In this document: positions 9,546 to 20,693 of the stretch, one piece after another
Layout of the letters: each line of letters starts with the position of its first letter
Position numbering within the stretch: position 1 is the stretch's first letter
Assembly: GCA_963969495.1 (NCBI GenBank)
Contig: OZ018318.1
Span: 100,865,141-100,929,140 of the forward strand
Length of the DNA stretch: 64,000 bases
From: Ceratothoa steindachneri
Lineage: Eukaryota > Arthropoda > Malacostraca > Isopoda > Cymothoidae
Direction of reading: 5' to 3'
Translations under genes and position numbers: made by a program
Notes under the pieces: generated by a model
What the model was told of the DNA's origin: nothing
Database searches by the model: none
The model's input: only the letters and a program-made list of their open reading frames with translations

Positions 9546-11376
9546 AGGAGTTTCCTGGCCCTAAACCCAAAGGGCTTAGGGTATGACTGGCGTCTCTCGG
9601 CGGCATAGGCACCGTCGAAATCAACTGAAGATGCAGTGAGAGCTGTTTGCAACTGAGGGAGGCGCCGGGCTCGCGCGTACAGGCGAGTGATATACTGCAC
9701 GCGGCGCAGAGCGAGTGGAATCTCCCCAGCATCGACCAATAGGCTCTCAATGGGGAAGGTGCGTAAGGCACCGGTCGCCAGGCGAAGGCCGGTGTGGTGG
9801 ATCGAATCCACCTTCCGCAATAAACGCTCGGCTGCGGATGCAAAAAAGTCGCATCCGTAGTCGAGTTTCTACGAACAAAGGATGGATATAAAAATAGGGC
9901 AGTAGCCCTATCAGCGCCCCAAGCGCTGAACGTCACGGAACGGAGAACATCCATGGCGCGGGTACAAGAGACCTTAAGGCTGCAAATATGAGCCTCCCAG
10001 GTGAGGCGTCGGTCGAATACAAGACCAAGGAAACGGTGCGACTCAACCACATCCAGGCGCACCCCATTAAGAAACAAATCTGGGTCGGGGTGGAGCCGTG
10101 GATGGCGGCAGAAGTGCACCACCTCAGTATTGGCCAAAGAAAACTGAAACCTGTGCGCTTCGGCATAGCGAGAGACGCGGTTCAATGCCTGTTGGAGTCG
10201 ACGCTCCAGAGTTGGCATTTGGGCCGTGCCAAAAGAGATCGAAAGGTCATCCACGAAGAGCGTAGCGAGAACATCTTCCGGCAGCACCAAGGTGATGCCG
10301 TTGATGCTCAGGGCAAAGAGTGTGACACTGAGGACACCTCCTTGCGGAACACCTTCTTCCTGCTCCTTTGGGCCGGAGAGAGCTCCCCCTACCCGTACGC
10401 GGAATCGACGATCTCGCAAAAATTCAGATATAAAGACTGGGAGGCGTCCCCTCGCCCCCATCGTGTGGAGAGTCTCCATGATACCGTATCGACATGCGGT
10501 ATCATGGGCCTTCTCCAGATCGAAAAACACTATGGCGTAGTGCTGTCTACGAAGGAAAGCCTCGCAGACGGCATTTTCCAGTCGGAGCAGAGCATCCGAC
10601 GTGGAGTGGAACTTGCCGAAGCCGCACTGTGCAGAAGACAGATGGCCTCTGCTGTCCAGGAAAAAGGCTAGTCTAACATTTACTAATTTCTCCACCAACT
10701 TGCACACGCAAGAGGTTAGAGAGATTGGGCGGAAACCGGTCGGAGTAGAGTGATCTCTCCCCGGCTTCCGAAAGGCGAGCACAGTAGCGATTCGCCAGGA
10801 ATCTGGGAGAAGACCCTCTACCCAGATCCTGTTGAACAAATCTAACAGAAAGGCGATGCCTCGCTCACCCAGGTGTCGAAGCATAGCGTACAGGACATCG
10901 TCCGGACCATGGGCGGTGTCCGCGCACAAAGCGAGAGCGGAGCGCAACTCACTCACAGTGAACTTGTCGTTGAAGGTTTTTCCGTCTCTTGAGGTAAAGT
11001 CCATTCGGCGGCCTTCCGCGACATGACGTGCATTGAATGCTGGCGGAGACACATCCCGGCTAGAGAATGCGGAGAAAGCGGTCGACAAGTATTCCGCCAC
11101 GGACGCGGGGTCCGAGATTGCGGTCTCATTCTCCTGGAGAATGGGAGGGGGGTCCTGCGAGAACTTGCCCCGAATCCTTTTGACACGCTTCCACACCTCT
11201 GCTAAAGGGGTCTTCCCGTTAAGTGAAGACACGTATACCCGCCAAGAAGAGCGGCAGGCGTGCTTCGAAATATACTGGAACCTAGCCCTAGCCCGACGAA
11301 ATTCAGCGACAGTGAAATCGTTCGGGCGGCGCTTATAGCGCATGTAGGCATAACCATGGGAGTGGTCGGCCTGCAA
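9535..11376 (-). CDS. Element A1 ORF2, reverse transcriptase domain (613 codons open)
   Basis: This is the longest open frame in the window. Motifs in order: GFRPISLTSCVCKLVEK, QCGFGKFHST, FDLEKAHDT (usually FDLEKAYDT), GVPQGGVLS, and the catalytic box LFVDDLS with FVDD encoded at 10257-10246. The thumb follows with FLGLVFDRRLTWEAH. It copies element RNA into DNA at a nicked target. Its N-terminal end overlaps the endonuclease frame by 44 bp with a frame change, so a single ORF2 has been broken at about 11350. The C-terminal end runs out of frame before RNase H. Confidence 0.88.
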   Translation of the reverse strand: MQADHSHGYAYMRYKRRPNDFTVAEFRRARARFQYISKHACRSSWRVYVSSLNGKTPLAEVWKRVKRIRGKFSQDPPPILQENETAISDPASVAEYLSTAFSAFSSRDVSPPAFNARHVAEGRRMDFTSRDGKTFNDKFTVSELRSALALCADTAHGPDDVLYAMLRHLGERGIAFLLDLFNRIWVEGLLPDSWRIATVLAFRKPGRDHSTPTGFRPISLTSCVCKLVEKLVNVRLAFFLDSRGHLSSAQCGFGKFHSTSDALLRLENAVCEAFLRRQHYAIVFFDLEKAHDTACRYGIMETLHTMGARGRLPVFISEFLRDRRFRVRVGGALSGPKEQEEGVPQGGVLSVTLFALSINGITLVLPEDVLATLFVDDLSISFGTAQMPTLERRLQQALNRVSRYAEAHRFQFSLANTEVVHFCRHPRLHPDPDLFLNGVRLDVVESHRFLGLVFDRRLTWEAHICSLKVSCTRAMDVLRSVTFSAWGADRATALFLYPSFVRRNSTTDATFLHPQPSVYCGRWIRSTTPAFAWRPVPYAPSPLRAYWSMLGRFHSLCAACSISLACTREPGASLSCKQLSLHLQLISTVPMPPRDASHTLSPLGLGPGNSFER

Positions 11377-12189
11377 AACGGCCAGACGTTCTAGGAATAG
11401 TCGTCAGGCCCGCGGCGATGAGTTTGCCGGAGAAGAACTCAACGGCCTCACCTACCGACCTAAACTCCTCGACTGAGATAGAGAATTCAGTCATTTCCTG
11501 AAATGCAGGCCACCGCGCCCGCGCCACGCACCCCTGAGGTGGGGTCTCAGGCGGCAGTTGCCCTGGAAATGATATTTGAATGGGAAAGTGATCACTACCA
11601 TGGAGGTCATCGACCACCCCCCAATCAAAATCAGGCTGTGCATCCGAAGAGCACAAAGATAGGTCAAGGCAAGAAAATGAAGCGGTTCTCGGACAGTGAT
11701 GCGTAAACTCATCCACGTTTAGGACACCCATCTCAAGCTCTTCGATCAGATCGGCAAGGACTTGTCCCCTGAGATTTATTGAGTAATCTCCCCAGAGAGG
11801 ATGCCTGCCGTTCGGATCTCCAACAAGAGAAAGGGCCTCGGCAACCTTGCCACGGCGCGGCTGAAGTTCCCCCCCGTCAAAGGCAGCTGACGGCGGAATG
11901 TACGCAGAAATGATAGTATACATCTTATCCAGGTGCAGCTTCACAGCCACTGCCTGAAAGGAGGTATCTAAAGAGATGGAAGAACGGAGACATCATGCCG
12001 AGTGTAAACCGCGCATCTCCCAGCCCGGCCATCCCGCGGTGGTGGGGGCGCAAGACCCTTATACCCCAGGAGGGCGGGCAGGGGGCAAGCGCCTAGCATG
12101 GTCACCTGCAAAAACATAGCTAACGGGGAACGGAACGAGACGAACCTCCGCAGCTCCTCCCAGTTGGCCCTAGTCCACGGCAATTCCAT
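11333..12189 (-). pseudogene. Element A1 ORF2, endonuclease domain
   Basis: The apurinic-like endonuclease is spread over two frames with a stop near 11968. The N-terminal half (12189-11968) has RANWEELRRF and LQVTMLG. The C-terminal half (11950-11333) has SAYIPPS, GDPNGRHPLWG (normally GDFN), CLDLSLCSS and the catalytic SDHFPI. The domain nicks target DNA to prime reverse transcription. The Phe-to-Pro change in GDFN and the internal stop suggest it is inactive. Confidence 0.82.
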
Positions 12190-12642
12190 TGAAGGAATAT
12201 GCCCTCCAGGCCAAGCTCGGAGAAGCGGGGGCCCTCCTTGAACATAAAACCCTAAGGGGAATGGCCGTACGCTTCCCGGAGGCAGAACCCCGGGCGCTGT
12301 TGGCCGGACAAAGCGCTGAAGGCGCTGTCACCTTCGATGACTTATTGGGGGAAGTTGGGCTCGCCATTCGAGTCTTTTTCTCCCTCCGCCTCGAAACCTT
12401 AGGTGAGCGTTGCGGCTTCGGAGGCATGGGGGCCCTCTTTTCGAGGAACCACCGTCTCCGAGCCACTCGCTCCACAACTAGGCGTGGGCGAAGGAGCCGA
12501 AGCTCCTTTCTTGCTGTCCTCCTTTTGGGGAACAGCTTTAGGAACCCCAGAAGATGGCCTAGCGACCAACTTCAGGGGTGTTGCCTCCTGTGAGTCTAAC
12601 GACTCGGTGGAGGCGCGTGGCCGTTTCGCCTTGCGGGAAAGG

Positions 12643-14161
12643 TCACGCTGGGGGAAGATGGGGGAGCCCTGGGTTTAGCCGGGCCTGGGTGGGAACCCTT
12701 TTTGCCGCCAGCTTTACCAGAAGAGCGCCCGGGTTGGGTAGAGCCCGCAGAAGGGCTCCGAATGTGTGCGAAAACGACCGTGCACGTTGGCCTGGATGGG
12801 CCAGGAGCAGATGGTGCCTTTCTAAGTATTGAGGCATACGACGTCCAGGCAGAGCCGGGCGCGCGAGGACCAAGTCTTTAGCCTCACGGAATGAGATTCG
12901 ATCCTGGGCCTGAACGGCCAGGATAGCTTTCTCAAGGAGATATGCACCACATTGCTTCGAAGAAGCAGGGTGTGGCTCTCCGCAATTGACACACTTGGCC
13001 ACACACGATTTGGACTTATCGTGTGCTGCCTTGGATCAATTTACACAAACTTCGGGTGACCCCGACTTTGCACGTCTACAAGAACGATTCGTATGGCCGA
13101 AGCGGTGACAGTAGTAGCACTGCCACCGCAGTGACACGAATGCCTTCACGCAGTAGCGGTACCAACCAGCACGCACCGACTCAGGGAGCTTGTCACAGTC
13201 GAACGTGACGAAGAGTGCAGGGGTGGGTCTCGAGGCCCCTCCCTGTTTTCTCATCACACGTTCGACCTTGACCGCCCCATGGTCGGCCAGCTCTAAGGTG
13301 ATGTCCTCAATGGAGTAGTCAACGAGTTCCCTCGCATAAACTACTCCTTTCACAAAGTTCATGGTAGAGTGCGGCGTCACACTCACCGGGGTCCCATGAA
13401 GTGTCCGAAGAGCACTTATCTTGGCCGCCTCTGCGGGATTCGCCGCATTCGCCAGAAGGCTCCCGTCCGAGAAACGGGTTACCTTCGGCTCTCTACCAAT
13501 TGCACTAGCTAATCCTCTCCTCTGATGGATCATGTTGCCCTTGGACAACATGGTGCCATTAGTGGAGCGAATAACGAGGAAGCGTTTGAAGCCAGCGGGC
13601 TCGAAGACGCCGAAAACCTCTGAATCAGGGGCCCCGATATCATTGAGGCTCTGCCCTGTGCACTTTTATTCTTTGTCATAGTCAGGGGCTCCGCACCCGG
13701 GGATCAGAGGGTCTGGATGTGCCAATATTGGCTTGCTTGCTTACCAAAGTGGCAGCAGACCCATCCGTCCCCGCAGCCCCCGCGCATGGAGAGGAGCCCC
13801 GAGGAGAGGAGGGCGGGGAATGAACCTGCTTCTCACCTCCGCCGGCAGAAGCCCCTAGGCCAGATGGACCGGCCTCAGCCAGGTCCGTCTCCGAAATGGA
13901 GAAGGTCCTGGTGGTCGCAGGGGCACCGGTCGGAGGAGATCCCTCCCCTCCTTGTACTGCCTCAGAAACCCTAGCTGTTTGAGGAGGACCTTGCATAGGG
14001 GCGGATTCGGGTTTGGTGTTTGGCCCCGAGCCTGGATTCCCCCCCATGGAAGGCCCTACCCTCTGAGGCTGGGTTTCCTCAAGGATCATGTCTATCACAG
14101 GAAGGGCCTCCAGTTTTATATCCCCCCAAGACATCGCAGGTCCCGTTGGCAGTATTGTCAT
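12643..14161 (-). pseudogene. Element A1 ORF1, gag-like protein with zinc knuckles
   Basis: An N-terminal Pro/Gly/Ser-rich segment starts at 14161 and is in a different frame from the conserved part (13551-12643). The conserved part begins MLSKGNMIHQ, has an RNA-binding-like middle (FVKGVVYARELVDYS) and then knuckles: CYYCHRFGHTNRSC, a second started by CVN, and CVNCGEPH. Relative to copy A2 a single base change at about 13035 turns the next Cys codon (TGC) into TGA, cutting the protein inside the second knuckle. ORF1 proteins coat element RNA. Confidence 0.8.
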
Positions 14162-15150
14162 TAGTCATCTGGTGTGGGGAGGCACAGGCCTTCACCCCGA
14201 CAAGGTTAAGTATTCTTGCCAGCAGGTCTTTTGAGGGAAGCGACCTAAGGGGCCTGGCTTCCCTCTTCCCCCTAAGGGGGTTTGCCCTACCAAGCTGCTT
14301 ACACGAGGGGCGGTCGGCAATGGGCTGCCTGCTGGCTTTCTTGGCAGTCCCCTTTGAAAGAAAAGGAGTGACTGCCGCTGGAAATAGGGAGGTGCCCGAA
14401 AGCACCTCCAGAGAAGGGGGTGAGGGGGAATCCCCTTCACCCGTGGGCGTAGGAGAGAAGTAAGCCTCCTCTCCGGTTAAAGAAATATGGAGGGTCCCCT
14501 GCGCAAGCACAGGGGGGATGGGGAAGCCTCCATTTTTTCGGTGGAGCTTCCCGAGGGCAGCTGCGTCGATGTACAAGGGGAAATGGGGAGCGATTTGTTG
14601 GGGTTTTTTTTGCATACATGGGCATGGTGACCCTCTTTTTTTACGGGACGCAATATCTCATTACCTCTCGCCGTTGCCCGCACTGCAAGAGGTGCTTACA
14701 GTCCTGACAGAGCCAGACGCCGCCATTTGGGACCACTCCTCCCGCCTGGTGGCCTGGCAGTACATCGGCATGGCGGCTCCACCTTAGACGCGTCGTAAAA
14801 CTGAGTGTGAAGAGGAAAGGAATGGGGATGTGAGGCAGGTATGGGTGGGGATGAAGCAGGTTGTTAAAAAAAAACATTCCGAACCGGAGCTCAGGTTTTA
14901 GGGCACGTTGTCCCCTCTTCCCTCAGCCCCGATCCGAGACGGTTGTCTTGAGAAGAAGGTCAGCATCTACCCTGTGAAATTAGAGGCTGACCAGAGAAAG
15001 TTGTGGGAGAGGTTGTATGAAAAGCGACGTAGTAGGGAAGAAATACAGGCTATCTGAAGGAAGGAAGAGAGGCTAAGCTGGGGCCGGACGGAGCGCTGGA
15101 TCCCATCAGCACGGCGGCCAGGATGGCAAATTGCCACGCCCCTTACGGGG
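14162..15150 (-). other. Element A1 5' UTR
   Basis: The leader is G-rich on the plus strand and starts at the element's 5' terminus, CCCCGTAAGG on the minus strand. It contains one unit of about 736 bp (14415-15150) that is doubled in copy A2. Short frames within it are not conserved between copies. An internal promoter is expected for this class but is not shown by a visible motif. Confidence 0.7.
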
Positions 15151-15163
15151 TTGTCTATTTCAA
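15151..15163. repeat. Target-site duplication, right copy
   Basis: Exact 13-bp match to 8753-8765, immediately outside the element A1 5' end. Confidence 0.92.
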
Positions 15164-16839
15164 AACAAGACGGGTCCCAATCAATTGTAAATACTCTCTC
15201 AAATGAGGCATTACCATGAAAACTTAAGTATCATATTAACAAAATCTTGATAATCATTTGTAATGTTAACTGATTTAAAAATTGTTGAGAAAAATTAATC
15301 TAATCGATCTTTTTCAAAGTCATAATTACAACATATTTCTTTCACAAACGAATTCTCAATCAATCTAGAATAGGATTCTTTTATGGAATATGCTTCTATT
15401 CCTGTTAGGCGATTTACTTTAATAATGTTTTCTAACAATAAATCAAGTCTTTGACAGTTTACTTTAGATGACATCATGACCTTTGGAGAAATGGAGCTGA
15501 AGCCTTTAACTACATATACTAAACCACAAGGGGGATCGTTTTATTATTTTTAAGATGGTATTCTGAAAGAAAATCAAGCAATCTTTTCTGAAAAACTATT
15601 TCTTCATCAGTTGGTCGTCTTGGCGAGTTTCTAATAGCCATTTTTGTAGTAAATGACAAATCTATATCGTTGAAAGAACTACTATTTTCCTCATATACTT
15701 TGTGTTTCAGAATTCTTTAGCCAATATATTTTAGTCAATAGAAATATTTCTGAAATTTTGTCAAAAATCCTTCAAATTGATTTAAAGGCTCTCCCCTCGC
15801 GGGGAGAGCCTCAGACATATATATTGCTCGCTTCCCATGAGACAAGGACAAAGTTGAGAAGTCTCGCCTGGACCCAAGAAGATTCCCCCTAGTTCTAAGT
15901 CAGGTGCTAACAACCAAGCAAAGTGAGAGCTCAACTATTTTTGTATTGGAATTAGCCCCAGCCAGTGAGGTAATTCCATTTAACAATCGCTACCGAGTGA
16001 TTTTTTCGACTTCACCCATCAACTCCTGTCGAAGCCCTCCACGTTCGCCCCTCGTTTTCGGGTGACCGAAATACTCTTCCCTGGACCGGACGTTACCGCT
16101 CCCCTCCTCTTTTTGGAGAACCGTCATCACTTTAAATTCCCGCTCAAAAGCTCCGAGCGGCCTCGCCTCACGTGCAGAAGACATCCGTGAAGCCTTACCC
16201 CGACGTCTCACCCGGAATCCTCCATAAGCCAACCCCTTTCCCCCTTCAGTAACCCATTTGAGTTAATTATCCCCCTAATTTGAATAGTCTCCCCATATAA
16301 TACCATAAATTTTAACTTCATAGTCTGATTCATAACTACAACCCCCCCTCGTTCATCTGATGTAATTTTGCCCAATAATTCTCTGATGTAATTTTGCCCA
16401 TCAATTCTCTCATTATTTTTATGTAAATAAAATTATATTTTTTTGTACATGCCTCTTTAAGTAACCTTGAGCGTTGCCATAGCCCATATTATACCTGACC
16501 TCGTTGCACTCTTATCTAGCCGTCCGCTCGTCGAAACGCGTGGTGTTCCGCCCCTTTGTCGGCTCGCCTTCAAGTTATTGGTCCCTTCCCCATAGATATA
16601 ATATGGTATTGATTTAATATAATGTCATACCACGACAAGTTAAAATGTTATTACTAAAACAAAGCGGGGACCGATGGACCGATATAATGAGATACGAGTA
16701 TATGTAGAGTCGCACGCGGCTAAAAACAAAGTTAAACCATAGAAAAAAACAAAACAAAAACCCTAGCTTTCTATAATACAACCACAGTTTTACTAACTAA
16801 ACCTTCCGATCACAGAGCCATCGCACGTTAGAGCATTTC
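15164..16839. other. Unassigned stretch; one coding-like frame on the minus strand
   Basis: Nothing is firmly recognised. The minus-strand frame at 15990-16232 (80 codons; SSAREARPLGAFEREF, then KEEGSGNVRS) has a charged, protein-like composition, but I do not know the family. A GC-rich block at 16490-16600 is bordered by AT-rich DNA. A short direct repeat (TCTGATGTAATTTTGCCCA) occurs at 16356-16374 and again at 16382-16400. Confidence 0.35.
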
Positions 16840-17057
16840 TTAATAGCGTTAGATAAATCAACAGGATTTCCATAGGTTAGAGACTAAAGAGCTAACGCAA
16901 AGCGTTAAATAATTCAACAGAATTCCTGTTGCAATATGGATGACGTAACCTACGCATAGCGTTAAAGTATTCAACCAAATGTTTGTTGCCATAGGGACCA
17001 TAACCGACGAATAGCATTAAATAAATTAGCACAGAATTTCGGTTGGCATAGAGACCA
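16840..17057 (-). repeat. 57-bp satellite, proximal part
   Basis: About four diverged units of the 57-bp repeat typified by CGTTAAATAAATCAACCGAA...GACCACATAGCCTACGCATAG. On the minus strand the unit encodes GNRNSVDLFNAMRRL and is continuous with the C-terminal end of the RTE-like frame at 17058-17131. Confidence 0.8.
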
Positions 17058-17640
17058 GCTATCATGGAGCGCCATTCTTCTCTATCTTCTGCCTTCTTGA
17101 TTAGATCTTTCACAGTCCATCTTCTGTTCATGTTTCCATTAGGGTCTCCATGAACCTTTTCCTTTGTCTTCCTCTGGCTCTCCTTCCTTCAATTCTTCTC
17201 AGCAGGAAATCTCTTTCTCTTCCTCTTGCTCTCAGGATATGCCCCAAGAACTACAACTGCCTTCTCCGGATCATTCTCATTAAGCCCCTCCCCAGTTGTG
17301 GACGTCCTAATACTTCCTCATTTGTTGTTCTTGCTGTCCATGGGATTCTTTGCATCCTTCTCAAAAACCACATTTCTGTTGCTTCTAATTTATTTTCCAT
17401 ATTCTTCTCAATCGTCTATGACTCACATCCGTATGTTAAAATTGACCAAACAGAACACTTTAAACACCTAATTCTTAATGTCATTCCCAAGCTCAGATTC
17501 GTTAATAAGTTTTTTCTTTTCATGAAAGCACTTTTTGCCAATAATATTCTTCTCCTAATTTCTTTCTCACAGTTTGCCTCTTCTGACACAGTACTTCCTA
17601 GGTAATTGAATTCCCTTAACTTTATTTCGGTTGACATGTA
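17058..17640 (-). pseudogene. RTE-like reverse transcriptase, C-terminal fragment
   Basis: Read on the minus strand from 17640: REFNYLGSTVSEEANCEKEI, RRRILLAKSAFMKRKNLLTN, a CSVWSILTYGCESW block, a degraded RRQL..FLGHILRA block, and RRWTVKDLIKKAEDREEWR near the end. This is the thumb and C-terminal region of the RTE-like endonuclease/reverse transcriptase group; the palm is absent (5' truncated). There are at least three frame breaks. Satellite units lie on both sides in the same orientation, and the final residues AGLYANRNS are the first residues of the satellite's repeat peptide. Confidence 0.78.
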
Positions 17641-17649
17641 GACCACATA

Positions 17650-18850
17650 GCCTATGATGCACAGCGATAAATCAACTGGATTTGTGTTGCCGAAGGGATC
17701 CAATAGCCAACACATAGCATTAAGTAAATCAACGGAATTTATGTTGCCATATGAAACACATAGCCTCTGCATAAAGTTAAATCAACGGAATTTCTGTTGG
17801 CATAACGAACACATAGCCGACGCATACGTTAAATAAATCAACCGATTTTCGGTTGGCATAGGGACCACATAGTCTACACATCGCGTTAAATAAACCATCG
17901 AATTATGTTGCCATAGGAACCACATAGCCTACGTATAACTTTAAATAAACAAACCGAATTTCTCTTCGGATAGGGACCACATAGCCTAACCATAGCGTTA
18001 AATAAATCAAGTTAATTTATGTTGCCACAGGGACAACATAACCTTCGCATAGCGTTAAATAAATCAACCGAATTTCTCTTGGGATAGAGACCACATAGCC
18101 TAACCATAGCGTTAAATAAATCAAGCTAATTTATGATGCCACAGGGACCACATAACCTTCGCATAGCGTCAAATAAACAAACCGAATTTCTCTTGGGATA
18201 AGGACCACATAGCCTAACCATAGCGTTAAATAAATCAAGCTAATTTATGTTGCCACAGGGACCACATAACCTTCGCATAGCGTTAAATAAATCAACCGAA
18301 TTTCCTTGGGATAGGGACCACATAGCCTAACCATAGCGTTAAATAAATCAAGCTAATTTATTTTGCCACAGGGACCACATAACCTTCGCATAGCGTTAAA
18401 TAAATCAACTAAATTTCGGTTGGCATAGGGGCCACATAGTCTCCACAGCGCGTTAAATAAATCAAACGAATTATGTTACCATGGCGACCGCATAGCATAA
18501 GCATCGCGTTAAATAAGCAAACCGAATTTGTTGGGATAGGGACCGAATATCTTTTGCCACATGGGTACTACATAATCTACGCATAGCGTTAAATAAATCA
18601 ACCGAAATTCTTTGATCATAGGGACCACATAGCATAAGCATAGCGTTAAATAAATCGACCGAATTTCCGTTGTCATATAGCCTAGGTATTACGTTAAAGA
18701 AATCAACCGAATTTCTGTTGCCATAGGGACCACATAGCCTACGCATAGCGTTAAATAAATCAACTGAATTTCGGATGGGATACGGACCAAATGACGGTAA
18801 AAAAATGAACCCAATTTCGATTGCTATAAGGACCAAACCAAATAGCATAT
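17650..18850 (-). repeat. 57-bp satellite, main array
   Basis: About 20 head-to-tail units, many near 57 bp, some shortened. Stretches at 17930-18400 alternate two unit types (CTAACCATAGCGTTAAATAA and CCTTCGCATAGCGTTAAATA), giving a higher-order period of about 115 bp. A further half unit lies at 19255-19300. Because 57 is a multiple of three, long minus-strand frames run through it. Confidence 0.88.
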
Positions 18851-18925
18851 GCTAGCCGAGTGAATACGGCATTGGCCTCCCAACGTCATGGTACCAGGTT
18901 CGATCCCGAATCCCGGCATGAACAG
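18851..18925 (+). repeat. tRNA-derived SINE head or tRNA pseudogene
   Basis: Box A-like TAGCCGAGTGAATACGG is at 18853-18869. Box B GGTTCGATCCC at 18897-18907 is followed by GAATCCCGGC. Box spacing is tRNA-like, but the stems do not fold as a good cloverleaf. The body to about 19250 breaks the satellite and would be the SINE body. Confidence 0.55.
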
Positions 18926-19300
18926 ACACAAACGTCAGCGCACGGAGAGATTTGGCTACCGGACGCGCTGTGCTCACTCCTTTTTCGGGTAGATCTTACC
19001 CTTCTCATCACACACATAGCCAATCACAACACTGCTTTCTTTCCTCTCCCGGATTCACAGCACAACACACACACTCTCTGTTCCAAGAGAATCCTGCGGG
19101 TGGGTATCTATATCCACCTACCTCTGACGCGGAACAGGCCCCTCTCCCCCGAGGTGACCAAGGCTTCTACCTGAACGCTGTTTCGTGTGAAAACATATAC
19201 TTCCTCCCCAAAAGAGGACCGGCCCTCGGGCCCACCAGCGATGTCATACTGACCTTACGCATAGCATTAAATAATTCAACTGAATTTCCGTTGCCATAGA

Positions 19301-20437
19301 AATTTCATAATTAGAAGAATATCAACGTATTTTCATCGGACAAAATTTTGTATACAATCGTGTATATATAAATACTTGATTCATACTCATGTAGGGGAGC
19401 TTCCATGTATTGTATCAACTGTATCATTTACTCAAATCTCAACTATACAGTTTAGCAGCTCCCCCACCCCGATCATCATCAAAATAAACGTGTTTACTTT
19501 ATATGCTTACACGAGGGAAGTTAAATCACACAGGAGATGATCAACATTCGGGTGGCTGCCATGTAGTGAGTGACCCGTGGTTCTGATCCCACTGAGATAG
19601 GTGTCAGAGGTTTCGAATCGGTGTTAAAAACCATACCAAAACAAAATTATAGTCAGGTTTTCAACCTTTTTCTACTGGGTCCCACCACTAACGTCACGAC
19701 AATCCTCTCAAAATAGATTTTCTAGTGTAGATGCCACAATTAGTTCTGGCAACTCATGCGATTGGCATTAGTTAGAACCGCCAACTACCTTTATTTTTCA
19801 ACTCAAACTACAGTCTTCCTGAAACTCGTGACGTCATCCGCCTTAGTGACGTGTTCAATGACGTCATAGTATCGAGACTACTTTTATTCATATCGATGCC
19901 CTTGTGGTCTCGCTTTCATCACCGGTTAGGTGATCCATACTACTGCCCAATACTCACATTTCTCCAAATAAGGTCACTTTTCCTGAAGATATCATCGTTC
20001 TTTCTGGAGACGATGAAATCTGTTATATGTCCCTCTATTGGCTCTGGAAGGATTTCTTTAGGAATTGGGGATTTAGAGAATTTCACCATCCCCGCATAGG
20101 AATCCTCTATTTCCTTTGTGACGGCCAGGGGGAAACTAAAAAATAACAACTATAGTGAACAAAAGATGCTGATCGACTTATGCTAATTAACACATTAAAA
20201 AAAATAATCTTAGAGTATTGTAGCCACTTTGCTTAAGGTTTTGTATCTTTTTATATTAAATAAAAATGAGCCAACGAGGGCATATTCGCGTGGTTTTTGG
20301 AAAAGGCTCGAAAAGTAAAAACGGGTGAGCGCAGTGGTAGTTGAATTCAATTACTGGGTGAGTGACACCAGAAGGCGATGGTAGAAAGGTTTATTGCCCA
20401 AATAATCGAGAAGGTCAATGAACCCTAAATGATTGTG

Positions 20438-20440
<3 letters not shown>
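19301..20440. other. Unassigned stretch
   Basis: No known gene is seen. A minus-strand frame at 19940-20149 (SYAGMVKFSKSPIPKE..., 69 codons) has a protein-like composition without a family match that I can name. A repeated GACGTCA-type word occurs near 19691, 19830 and 19860. Confidence 0.3.
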
Positions 20441-20443
<3 letters not shown>

Positions 20444-20483
<40 letters not shown>

Positions 20484-20491
20484 GGGGTGGG

Positions 20492-20541
<50 letters not shown>

Positions 20542-20550
20542 CGCGCGCGC
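20444..20550. repeat. Compound microsatellite (GT)n-(GA)n-(GC)n
   Basis: (GT)n occupies 20444-20481, (GA)n 20494-20536 and (GC)n 20537-20550. They give long low-complexity open frames that are not genes. Confidence 0.97.
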
Positions 20551-20646
20551 TTGCGGCTTGATTAAGTTGACGTAGCTGACTCCCACAGGCAAGGAAGGGG
20601 GGGTGATGGGCAATGATTTTAAGCAGCGGGTCGCACTTAAAGATAT

Positions 20647-20693
20647 GCAAATTTCGAATACCTATAATTACCTTATAGGTATTCGAAATTTGC
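20647..20693. repeat. Perfect 21-bp inverted repeat with 5-nt loop
   Basis: Arms 20647-20667 and 20673-20693 are exact reverse complements around TTACC. This may be a foldback mobile-element relic or a cruciform-prone site. Confidence 0.95.

Larger units (their letters stand above)
8766..15150 (-). mobile_element. Element A copy A1: full-length I/Nimb-like non-LTR retrotransposon
   Basis: The element is 6,385 bp on the minus strand, bounded by perfect 13-bp direct repeats. In its own order it has a 5' UTR of about 1 kb, ORF1 with Cys-rich knuckles, ORF2 with apurinic-type endonuclease, reverse transcriptase and a damaged RNase H plus C-terminal CCHC-like motif, a 3' UTR with two hairpins, and an A-rich tail (8766-8779). 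A clade with endonuclease, RNase H and gag knuckles points to the I group. Coding parts carry stops and frameshifts, so this copy cannot move itself. Both ends and the flanking duplication are intact. Confidence 0.88.

Noticed and set aside
10226..10671. Plus-strand frames of 104 and 227 codons in element A1
   Set aside because: They are the complement of the reverse transcriptase frame; the minus-strand motifs explain the region.
19545..19640. Possible tRNA-like sequence (GGTTCTGATCCCACTG)
   Set aside because: The box B match is weak and no cloverleaf can be drawn.
20351..20650. A 99-codon Ser-Leu/Thr-His repeat frame
   Set aside because: Translation of the GT/GA microsatellite.
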